The notes under the pieces are model-generated. The model saw only the letters and a program-made list of their open reading frames with translations, had not been told where the DNA came from and did no database searches. Positions 22,463 to 32,500 of a stretch of DNA of 64,000 nt are shown piece by piece. Numbering within the stretch: the stretch's first letter is position 1; the number at the start of each line of letters is the position of its first letter. Both the position numbers and the translations under genes were made by a program. Source of the DNA: Lachnospiraceae bacterium (GTDB lineage: Bacteria; Bacillota; Clostridia; Lachnospirales; Lachnospiraceae); contig JAFYGB010000061.1 in NCBI GenBank assembly GCA_017543445.1, positions 1-64,000 of the forward strand, written 5' to 3'.

Positions 22463-25120
22463 TCACGCCTTGCTTTCCAGTCTTGCTCTCCAAACGGAGA
22501 TCATGAAGTTCAAGATCATGCCTGCGAGGGCAATGACGAACATGATCGCTACGTCTTTCACGCCGACCGGTGCCAGCTTCAGCAGGTTACGAAGCGGTGC
22601 CGCGAAGAGTACGGCCAGCTGAAGCGCAAATCCGATGATCACAGACAGGTTCAGGATCTTGTTGTTGAACATGTCCTTTGAGAACAGACGGCGGGCCCGC
22701 AGGTTCTTACATACATAGACCATCAACAGTTCATTGAAGACCAGGGTCGAGAAGCAGTAGGTGCGGCACTCGCGGATCAGTTCCATGGCTACTCCTTCGG
22801 TCGCCTGCGCGGAGTCCTTGATGGCGCCGATGAAACCGTTGATGCCGTTGTCGTACAGTGCCGGCAAAAGGAAGGCGAACAGTGCGGTCAGACCGCAGAT
22901 CGCGCCCTGGATCAGGATGCTCAAGTAGTCGCCCTTATTGAGCAGGCCCTTGTTGACGTCACGCGGCTGCTCGTTCATAACTTCGTCGGTCGATTTATCC
23001 ATGCCGAGCGCCAGCGAAGGCACGGTGTCGGTCAGGAGATTCACCCAGAGGATCTGGATGGTGGTAAGCGGCGACGTCAGGCCGGCGAAGATCGCCGATG
23101 CCATCAGCACGACCTCTCCGAAGTTCGCGCGAAGCAGGTAAATGATAGACTTCTTGATGTTGTTGAAGAGGTTGCGGCCCTCCATGACAGCGTTTTTGAT
23201 CGTGATGAAGTTATCGTCCACCAGGATCATCTCGGCCGCATCCTTCGCGACCTCCGTGCCGCCGATACCCATGGACACGCCGATATTGGCCGCCTTCAAC
23301 GAAGGCGCGTCGTTGACGCCGTCACCGGTCATCGAAACGATCTTGTCGTGCGAGCGGAACGCCTGCACGATCTGCACCTTATGCTGCGGCGAAACGCGCG
23401 CAAACACGCGGTAATTCAGGATGTTTTCCTTAAAGAGCTCGGGATCCATCTCGTCGATCTCCGCGCCCGAAATGCACTGGGAAATGTCGGTCGCGATGTT
23501 CAGCGCCTGCGCGATGGCGAATGCGGTGATCTTGTGGTCGCCAGTGATCATGGCGACCTCGATGCCTGCATGGTGGCACTGGTCAATGGTCTCGCGCACG
23601 CCTTCCTTCGGCGGGTCGATCATGGCGCCGAGGCCGATAAAGATCATGTCCTTCTCCTGCGGCTTTTCGTCGCCCTCGCGGTACGCGAGCGCCAGCACAC
23701 GCAGTGCGGAGGAAGACATCGACTCAGCCGTCCGTGTGATGGTCACGATGTCCTGGTTGTTGATCTTACGAACGCCTTCATCGGTCAATATTCGGTCGCA
23801 CCGTACGATGATGGAGTCGATCGCACCCTTTGTGAACGAAATGCTCTCGGTTACATTGTCCGCATCATCGCGTGCGGCATCCAGCACCGTCATCATCTTA
23901 CGGTCGCTGTCGAACGGGATCTCGTCGATACGCGCCATCTTCCGGCGCAGGATATCGCAGTCGAAATTATTCTCCAGAGCGTATTTGATGAACGCGATCT
24001 CGGTAGGATCGCCCGTTCCGCTCTTCTCATTTACATTGTAGGTCGCATCGTTGCAGGCTACGAAGCCGCGTAGCAGCATCTCGAACAGCTCGTCGTTGTT
24101 CTTCGCGTCATCCGCCTCGATGGTCGTGTTGCGGAAGAACCACTTCACCACCGTCATGCGGTTCTGCGTAAGCGTACCCGTTTTATCGGAACAGATAACA
24201 TTGACCGCGCCCAACGTCTCCACCGCGTGGATCTGCTTCACGATGGCGTTGCGCTCCGACATCTTCTTAATACCGAGCGACAGCACGATGGTGACTACGG
24301 TCGCCAGGCCCTCGGGGATGACCGCAACGGCAAATGCGATGGAGATCATCAGGGTCTGGATGACGTCCTCTTTATACAGGAACAGTTGGGTGAAAAACAT
24401 GAGCAGACAGAGGACAATGCCGGCCAGGCCGAGCACCATGCTGATCTTATTCAGGTTCTTCTGCAGCGGTGTTTCGTCTTTCGTGATCTTGTTGAGCATC
24501 TGGGAGATCTTACCGATCTCGGTGTAGTCGCCGATGCCGGTGACCACGCCCTCGCCGCGGCCGTACTCGATCAGCGTCGACATGAACGCGCAGTCCTTGC
24601 GGTCGCCCAGCGGCGTCTTCTCGTCGCTGGTGAAAGTCGCGTCCTTCTCCGCCGCGATGCTTTCACCGGTCAATGCGGATTCGTTGATCTGCAGCGACGC
24701 GGTCTGCGTCAGGTGCAGGTCCGCCGGCACGATACGTCCAGCCTCCAATATACAGTAGTCGCCCACCACCAGCTCGGTGGACGGGATCTCCATCGTCTTG
24801 CCGTCACGGATGACCACCGCCGTAGCGACGCTCATTTGCCGCAGCTTATCGACCGACTTCTCGGCGCTGACCTCCTGCACCGTGCCGATCACCGCGTTCA
24901 AGATAACGACGAAGATAATGATCGCGCCGTCCACGACCTCACCGGTCACGAACGAAATGACCGACGCCACGATCAAAAGTAAGATCAGCGGGCTGGAGAA
25001 CTGCTCCAGAATGGTCATAAAGACGCTTTTCTTCTTCCCTTGGGTAAATTCATTCTTTCCGTACTTCGCCTGCAATTCGGCGACCTGGGCGCTCGTCAGG
25101 CCCATCTGTTGTTCTGTCAT
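22463..25120 (-). CDS. calcium-transporting P-type ATPase (PMCA/SERCA-like)
   Basis: About 885 residues, full length for a P2 ATPase. Motifs: ALTGES (dephosphorylation), phosphorylation site CSDKTGTLTQNRM, KGAID nucleotide-binding segment, TGDH and TGDGVNDAPSLKAANIG hinge. Ion-site residues of calcium pumps are present: AVIPEGLA in helix 4, RANFGEVV in helix 5, WVNLLTDTVPSLALG in helix 6 and FNELLMV in helix 8, so both calcium sites may exist. It would export Ca2+ from the cytoplasm using ATP. The start at 25120 (MTEQQMG) is chosen over the ATG at 25165 because of AGGGAAAA upstream and the usual length. It is a single-gene unit with REP-like elements on both sides. Confidence 0.92.
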   Translation of the reverse strand: MTEQQMGLTSAQVAELQAKYGKNEFTQGKKKSVFMTILEQFSSPLILLLIVASVISFVTGEVVDGAIIIFVVILNAVIGTVQEVSAEKSVDKLRQMSVATAVVIRDGKTMEIPSTELVVGDYCILEAGRIVPADLHLTQTASLQINESALTGESIAAEKDATFTSDEKTPLGDRKDCAFMSTLIEYGRGEGVVTGIGDYTEIGKISQMLNKITKDETPLQKNLNKISMVLGLAGIVLCLLMFFTQLFLYKEDVIQTLMISIAFAVAVIPEGLATVVTIVLSLGIKKMSERNAIVKQIHAVETLGAVNVICSDKTGTLTQNRMTVVKWFFRNTTIEADDAKNNDELFEMLLRGFVACNDATYNVNEKSGTGDPTEIAFIKYALENNFDCDILRRKMARIDEIPFDSDRKMMTVLDAARDDADNVTESISFTKGAIDSIIVRCDRILTDEGVRKINNQDIVTITRTAESMSSSALRVLALAYREGDEKPQEKDMIFIGLGAMIDPPKEGVRETIDQCHHAGIEVAMITGDHKITAFAIAQALNIATDISQCISGAEIDEMDPELFKENILNYRVFARVSPQHKVQIVQAFRSHDKIVSMTGDGVNDAPSLKAANIGVSMGIGGTEVAKDAAEMILVDDNFITIKNAVMEGRNLFNNIKKSIIYLLRANFGEVVLMASAIFAGLTSPLTTIQILWVNLLTDTVPSLALGMDKSTDEVMNEQPRDVNKGLLNKGDYLSILIQGAICGLTALFAFLLPALYDNGINGFIGAIKDSAQATEGVAMELIRECRTYCFSTLVFNELLMVYVCKNLRARRLFSKDMFNNKILNLSVIIGFALQLAVLFAAPLRNLLKLAPVGVKDVAIMFVIALAGMILNFMISVWRARLESKA

Positions 25121-25195
25121 GTTTTGTTTTCCCTTCGGTGTCGACGCCCTCACTTCCAGCACCACACACCATGTGAAATTATATCACCCCCCTGC

Positions 25196-25234
25196 AAAAT
25201 GTGTCAATGGGGACGGTTCTTTTTGTCACATTTT
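25196..25234. repeat. REP-like element upstream of the cation ATPase
   Basis: AAAATGTGTCAA ... TTGTCACATTTT ends around GGGGACGGTTC. Same family as 22428-22460 in the opposite orientation. Confidence 0.8.
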
Positions 25235-25341
25235 CATGTCCACCAGCCTCTCAACTATCCGCAACTGAAAATAAGCGAACGAATTCTTGTTTTCCTCCCC
25301 TTTGTTCGCACCAGCGGTCCCTCAACCGCCCAAAAACACCG

Positions 25342-25386
25342 AAAAAAGCGAACACCCCGGGCTTTTCGCCCGTTTTGTTCGCTTTT
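25342..25386. terminator. bidirectional terminator hairpin, copy 2 of a repeated block
   Basis: AAAAAAGCGAACA-CCCGGGC / GCCCG-TTTTGTTCGCTTTT around a CTTTTC loop. It lies 15 bp downstream of the subtilisin-like gene stop and ends the giant surface operon. Nearly identical to 22356-22403. Confidence 0.82.
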
Positions 25387-25400
25387 GATATTTCAAATAT

Positions 25401-26477
25401 CTATCCCACGAATGTGTCAAATGGAACCGTCCCTGTTGCAGGTCGCAGATCTGCAACGACGACACATTTCTTCGGCGTCCCCATCAGCATCGTCGCTGCC
25501 ATGCCCACCAGCGCTACGGCCAATGCGATCCACCAGCCTTTCGGTGTGGTGTCGCCGGTGCTTGCGGCCGCGGGAGTGTCGCTCTTCTGTGCCAGGATCA
25601 GCTCGCCCTGGTAAGACGTGATAACGCCCCAGCCGCTTCTTTTATCAAAGCCGGGTTCCAGCAGATCCTTCGCCTCGGAGTATAAGTCTTTTCGCACGTC
25701 CTCAGGCGTCCGTTTCGGATCCGTCGCAAGCATCCGCGCGCAGACACCGGAAATCAATGCACAGGAATAGGATGTCCCCGATACCACTTCCGGAAGCGCT
25801 CCGTTACGATTGGAGGCGGTGAGCAGATCCACGCCTTCCGCGAGGATATCCGCGCCGCTCTGGGAAAAAAGAGCAACCTCATCTCCGCTTGTTGAGCCGA
25901 CGGCAATAACCGTTTCATAAGCAGCAGGATAATAGGTTTTTCCATCTTCCCCGTCATTTCCAACGGCAGCGACCAGAATGACGCCGTGTGCCTCTGCATA
26001 TTCGACCGCGGCCCGAAGTTCGGCCGAGTCTTCCGTCGTGCAAAGACTGATATTGATGACACGGCAGTCGAAACGATCCACCGCATCGTAAATTGCTTCA
26101 CACAGGGCTTTGGGGCCGCCGTTCTTAACGGAGCCGGATGGATACGTATCTACCACTACCAGAGGAACGGCGAGCGCACTCTGGCAGACGCCAGTGACTC
26201 CCAGATCAGGAGCTCCCAAAACCAACCCAGCGGTGGCTGTGCCGTGTCCGACGCGGTCCTCGGTATCCGATTCCGGAAAAATATAATTTGCACCCTGCAA
26301 AACCCTGGAACTGTCAATATGCTTCGTGGAGATTCCGCTGTCAATAAACGCGATCCGAACCGAAGTTCTTTCCTCCAGGCCGAGATCTGCCTCTGCTCTT
26401 ACCGGCAGCACAGCTGCCGGCAGGAGCAGAAGACAACATATTATCATAAAAATGGATAATACTCTCGTTCTTTTCAT
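25401..26477 (-). CDS. membrane-anchored subtilisin-like (S8) serine protease
   Basis: 358 residues. Signal peptide (MKRTRVLSIFMIICCLLLLPAAVLPVRA by eye), then the S8 catalytic triad: Asp in IAFIDSGIS, His in GHGTATAG and Ser in SGTSYSCALISG; the oxyanion Asn is in AAVGNDGE. A Pro/Thr-rich stretch (about 300-310) leads to a membrane helix (WWIALAVALVGMAATMLM), so the protease is held on the outer face like mycosins. The last about 15 residues (LRPATGTVPFDTFVG) and the stop codon are encoded by a REP-like element. It is the last gene of the giant surface-protein operon, 28 bp after the 2803-residue protein, and may process it. Confidence 0.88.
   Translation of the reverse strand: MKRTRVLSIFMIICCLLLLPAAVLPVRAEADLGLEERTSVRIAFIDSGISTKHIDSSRVLQGANYIFPESDTEDRVGHGTATAGLVLGAPDLGVTGVCQSALAVPLVVVDTYPSGSVKNGGPKALCEAIYDAVDRFDCRVINISLCTTEDSAELRAAVEYAEAHGVILVAAVGNDGEDGKTYYPAAYETVIAVGSTSGDEVALFSQSGADILAEGVDLLTASNRNGALPEVVSGTSYSCALISGVCARMLATDPKRTPEDVRKDLYSEAKDLLEPGFDKRSGWGVITSYQGELILAQKSDTPAAASTGDTTPKGWWIALAVALVGMAATMLMGTPKKCVVVADLRPATGTVPFDTFVG
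25413..25466. repeat. 54-bp REP-like element, copy A (inside the protease gene end)
   Basis: Ends TGTGTC / GACACA, core GGAACCGTCCCT, and an inner palindrome GTTGCAG-gtcgcagat-CTGCAAC. The element of the same 54-bp length lies inverted at 42671-42724. It overlaps the last codons of the S8 protease gene. Confidence 0.88.
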
Positions 26478-26505
26478 AGGATGCCTCGTTCCATTACCTG
26501 GACGC

Positions 26506-29500
26506 TTATTTAGCGCCCGCCTTCTTTTTCTTTCTCTTGAAGAGGAAGAAGATGATTCCGAACAAACATGCCGCAGCAGCTACGCCAATGATTATAAACG
26601 GCACGATGTTTTTGCTCGTCGATTTTTCCGGTGCAGTTTCCGTAGCCGGAATGTCTACCGTCACTGTCTGCTTGGAGAACAGAGGATTGCTGAAGTTCGC
26701 CGTGTAGGTGCCTGTACCGTTTTCGGTCTCGCCGGCAGGCGTCGTAACCTCATACGTGGAGTCCACAGTTTCTTCGATCACATGGGATGCGTCGTTCTTG
26801 CAGACTACCTTTGCAGTTACCTTACTGTTATCGTCGGACCAGGTGTAGGTCGGCGTGCCATAATCATGGCCGGTTGCAGGAAGGACTTCTTCCTTCGTCT
26901 GCGTTGAGAACAGCTTGTTGCTGAAGTTCGCCGTATAAACGCCTTTTCCTTCGGTTTCACAAGTAGCACTTGTCTCTACATTGAAGGAAGTGTTCACTTT
27001 CTCTTCGATCACATCGGATTCATCATCCATGCTGACTGCCTTTGCAGTTACAGTGCTGTTGTCGTCCGCCCAGGTGTAGGTCGGAACGCCATAACTATGC
27101 TCTGTTGCAGGAATGACATCCGTCTTCACCTGTGCTGCAAACAGTGCGTTCTTAAACGTTGCCGTGTAAGTTCCGGTTCCTTCTCTGTCGCCGGTCGGTG
27201 CTGTTGTTACTTCATAGACCGTCTTTACTGTCTCCTCGACCACATGGGATGCGTCGGTCTTGCAGACTGCCTTTGCAGTCACGCTGCTGTTATCGTCAGC
27301 CCATACGTACGTCGGAATACCCCAGTCATGGCCGATTGCCAGGAGGGTCATCGTCTTCGTCTGTGCGGAGAACAAAGCATTCGTAAAGTTCGCCTTGTAG
27401 ACGCTCGTGCCATCGGTATCGCAATTCGGATTCGTCAGTACAGTGTACGTTGTGCTGACTGTCTCCTCGACCACATGGGATGCATCGTCCTGACATACCA
27501 CTTTAGCAGTCACGGTACTATTATCCGCGGCCCAGGTGTAGGTCGGAGCTCCGTACTTATGTCCTGTTGCAGGAATGTCTACGGTCTTTGTCTGCGTGGA
27601 GAACAGTGTGTTGGTAAATGTCGCAGTATAAGTTCCTGTACCCTTTTCCGTTTCTGTCGGGAATGTTGTAACCGTGTAGGTGGTGTTCACCGTCTCCTCG
27701 ATCACATGGGATGCATCATCCTTGCAGACCGATTTCGCAGTCACGGTACTGTTGTCATTCGCCCAGGTGTAGGTCGGCGTACCATAGTCATGGCCCGTCG
27801 CCGGAATGGTAATGGTCTTCGTCTGCGTAGCAAAACGTGTATTGGTAAATGTCGCTGTGTAGGTGCCTGTTCCTTCCTTTTCACTCGTCGGGAACGTGGT
27901 CACTGCATAGATCACATCGACGGTCTCCTCGATCACGTGGGTCGCATCATTACCGCAGATCACTTTTGCTGTTACAGCGCTGTCATCGTCGGCCCAGATG
28001 TAGATCGGTGCGCCATAATCATGGCCTGTCGCCGCGATGGTCACCGTCTTCGACTGCGATGAGAACATAGCATTGGTAAATGTCGCCGTATAGGTTCCGG
28101 TTCCTTCCGACTCGCAAGCAGCTTGCGCCGTCACATCATAAACGGTATCGACCGTCTCCTCCACCGTGTGGGAAGCGTCATTCGTGCAGACCGCTTTTGC
28201 GGTCACAGTTTTGTTGTCATCCGACCAGGTGTAGGTCGGGGCTTCATAATCATAACCCGTCGACGAAATAACGATCGACTTCGTCTGGGCAGAGAACAAT
28301 GCGTTGGTAAATGTCGCCAGGTAGGTGCCTGTGCCATCCTCTTCAGCGGAAGGCATTTTGCTCACCGTGTAGGTGGTCTTTACCGTCTCCGTGACTACAT
28401 GCGAAGCATCGTCTTTGCAGACAACTTTCGCGATCACGGTACTGTTGTCATTCGACCAGGAATAGGTCGGCTCGTTCCAGTTGTGGATATGAACGGCTCC
28501 TGCGGTAAATGTCGGCTGGAAAGCAGTTTCGCTGTAGTTAGCTACATCGTTGCTTCCACAGGAAAGCGTAACAGCGATCTCGCCAGGTGTTGCCGCGTCC
28601 GAAACATGGAACTTCAGATTGAGAATGGTTCCATTAAAGCCGCTGTCCGTCTTTCCGAGCCACAATACGTTGTCGCCGCTCTGATCCCATTTGGTCAGCT
28701 CGCCGTCTTCGATTCCGGTCAAGGTAAGCAGATCATGATCGTATCCGATCTTAAGCAGCATCGCCATGATGCCGGGATTTTCGGAGAGATCTACCGCGAT
28801 CGTCACGTCTTCTCCGGGCACTGCGATAACTTTTGCCAAAGTAAGGATCGGTGCGTCTGTCATCACATTGGAAGAACCACCCTCGTTACTCAAGATAAAC
28901 TTATTCAGGTGGATCAGATCCAATAGATTCACGCTGCCGTCTCCGTTGAGATCTCCGGAGTTTGTAAGCGTTACATTTTCACCCAACAGGTACTGCTTCA
29001 GCAAGGTCAGATCCGCCTCGTCTACGCTGCCATCTCCGTTCAGATCGCCCGGGATAACAGTCGCTACGAAGCAAGCCTTTGCCGCTACCGCATTTTCCGT
29101 CATGGTGAAATTCAGTGTTGCACTTGTAAGGTCCAGACCAGTAACGCCAGTCACTTCCCAGTGATCGAAGCGGTAGCCTTCGTCCGGAACCGCCGTCAGC
29201 GTTACGCTGTCGCCCTCATTGTACTCTCCGCCGCCGGTAACCGTACCGCCCAGCATAGCTGAAACGGAAACGATGCTACCCAACATCTCGGAATTGAGTA
29301 CGAGCGAAGAGGTGAGGTATGCGCCGGAGGAAACTTCAACCATCGCTTCCACGAAGCCCTTCGCATAATCTGTGTAACTTAAGCTGCCATCTTCGACCTT
29401 GATGTTACCATCGGCCGCAAACGTCCTCCAGTATACACGGGAAGGATCCATGGCAAATTTCGAGCCGTCCGAAGTAACAGCCGTGACGCTCAGTGCGACA

Positions 29501-32500
29501 TTATCCGCAGAGTATACCGTGTTGATGCTGCCGCTATTCAGGGCTGCGCCATCGACCATGAGTACGATACCATTCAGATCGCCGACACCCGGATGTACCA
29601 CGGAGATCTTACGAAGTTCCGTGCGGTTTCCGCTTAGATCTTCCGCGTAAATACTCAACGTATGGATAGCTGCACTATCCGGATTCGGAATGCTGATCGT
29701 TTCTGCAAATACGCCGTCTGCATTTCTCGTAACTGTAAGCTGCTTCGAAATACCGCCATCGATGCTGATCATGAGCTTCGCATCTTCGTCCGTCACGCCG
29801 GCTATGGTCAGAGTACCATCCGCACGGAAAGGACTTCCGTTTAACGGCGACGAAAGGATCAGACGCGGTGCCGTGGTATCCACGGTGAAATGATAGCTGT
29901 AGGAGAAACTGTCTCCGTCAGCCGCCTTTCCGGTCAATGTCAGGGTATGATCCCCGTCGCTAAGCTCCGGAATATTGAGGAATGTATTTGCTGTGTTTTT
30001 AAATGTTCCTGAAACAACGGAAGTATCGCTGTCCGCACGTGTCCAAAGCTCACTGCTGTCCAGCGTCCATACGCCGGTAACCGCTTCAGAGAACGATGCC
30101 TTGATATTTAATGCATCCGTTGTAAATGTCGGGAATGTTCCGCCATTCTTCATGTCCGAAAGGGCTGTCAGAGTCTTTCCGTCGAAGGTAAGGGAAGCCG
30201 TAGGTGCAACCGCCTTCGGAAGCAGAGTTGCGGAGGACCGCTTTTCCGCTCCGTAAATAATGGTATCCGGCTCACCGTCCCCATCTCCATCCGCCAATTT
30301 GTAAGGAGTGATGCTGATGACGTAACTCTTTCCGCCCGTAAGGCCGAAGGTCTGTGTTCCCGTAACGGCCGAATTCGGATCTTTGTCATCCGTCTTTACC
30401 GGGGCAATATAACTGCCGCCGATCTCAAAGATGGTCGCGCCGTTTTCAGCCTTATCATAGGTCATACCGGTAACGTCTGTTTCCGTTCCATCTGTATTGT
30501 ACACAGATACCCTGTAACCGGTGGTATTGGCATCCACCGTTGCCGGGATGGAAACCTTGTATTTCAGGTCACCCGCCGCGCTGATGGTGGGAGTTCCTAC
30601 TGCTGCAGGAGTATTTGCGTTTGTAACCTTCACCTTACTGCTGCTGTAGACCACACCGTTCAGCTGCTCGTCCTTGGAGTAAACCGCTCGCAGATAATAG
30701 TCTCCGCTCGGGATCTCCGCAGGAACACTCAGTGTCGCTGTACCACTTTGGATCACGCTACTGTCAGTGATGCCTGTAGTATCATATTCTCTGGTAAGCG
30801 GATATCCGGCATCCACACTGGGATCTGTATCGGTGCAAAGGAAGAAACTGATGCTATCCAGTTCATCCAGGCCGGTACCATTCCAGCTGATATCTGCGCT
30901 GCCGCCTGCAGCAATAGAACCGGATGCCGATACATCGGTGATCTCCGGCATGGGCAGAACGTTGTACAGAACTATATCCGCGGCTGTCGTGCCTGTAGAA
31001 ACAAACCAGTTCTTATCAAACAGGTTTTGGTTCGTTACCGTGAACGCGTATGCGGCCATCCCGCTCTCGCTGTTCCACGTAATATTCGCATTGGCAGTGT
31101 CCGGATTATTACCGTTATAGAAGGTGAGCGGGAATGCGCCATCCTGCTCGTCTTTAACAGTAAAGCTCTTCGCCAGTGTTTTTGCCTCTTCGAGACTTTC
31201 TGCCTTATAGTTTAACTGAACAACCGTTGCCTCATTGTTTCCGGCATTGTATTTGCCCAGATTGAACTTATGAGAAGTCTTTTCCAGGTTCGACCATACG
31301 CCGGCCACATCCATCAGGATCAGATCGCCTTCGTAGATCACTTGCGCTCCTCTGGGTGCTTCGAAGTTCGTACCAAAGTGCGCGTAGAGAGTCCGATTAT
31401 TCTCATCGTCATGGACGATGGGGAAATCCTCACATTCGCCGTCATAGCCGGTGAGCAAAAGGTTCGGGTAGGTAGGCTGTGCTTTGTCTCCGCCGGAGCC
31501 GAAGTTTACGCTGTCCTCACCCCAGTAATAGGATACGCCGATATTGATACTGAGAGCTTTCACGCAGCCCCAGATCTTTTCCGTACTGATACCCAGGTCC
31601 GCTCCAACGAGCGTCATTCCGCCCACTGCAGGAACGGATTCAGGAACCTTCAAAGCAGCACGGACAAACATCTCAAAGAACCAGTCCGTATAATCCTTAC
31701 CCAAAAGGATAATATACCCCTGACCCTCGATGGTCTTTTCAAACATGCTGACATAGATACCGGCCTGAAGTTTGAGATCCGGATACCATTGCAGTCCCAA
31801 CTGGATCTTTTTGATCACTTCGATCTGATCCATGACCTTAATATCTTTTGCGGTCAGATCAATACCGGTCAGGCCCACAGTCAGCGTTGCCGTACCATTC
31901 AGAACCTGAACGATACTGAAACTTGCAGTAATGATGAGTTTAAGAGGCGGCAAACCGCTCGTGCAGAAGATAGTGTCGTAAAGGTTTGAGAAACCTCCAC
32001 CGCCTCCGGTGAGCCAGAGTACGCCACCGCCGTCTACATTCAGGCCGGGTTTAAATCCGCCGATATAGAAGTAGAAATCATCCGGTATCGGGATATTTTC
32101 ATAACTCTTGAAGCTAAGCTTCGCCTCCATCCTCATGTTGTCCGTAAACTTACACGAACCAGACATAGCGACGGACCAGTTGTTAATGGTATTGATGGAA
32201 AGGGTGCCTTCCACCTTCGGCAGCTCGTCGATCAGGTTTTTCACGGTAACAGCTACCGTAAAGTTCAGACCTACAAAGCCCTGGCCACATCCGAAAAGGA
32301 TATCCTTTACCATGACGGATGCCGCGACGCCCTTCTGAGCGTTACTGTGGGCAGAGGTACTGTCGTTCATGTCGATATTGGTCAACTTATTGAAACGATC
32401 GCCACGATACGCATACTGATAGATGCTGGCTCCATTCCAGTCCGTCCACAACTCCTTCATTCGACCGAAGTATGTATCCGGCACGGCAGTATCATCCTCC

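Noticed and set aside
29019..29600. Possible second independent cohesin/dockerin gene inside the giant frame
   Set aside because: The frame is continuous through this region without internal ribosome sites, so the modules belong to the giant protein.
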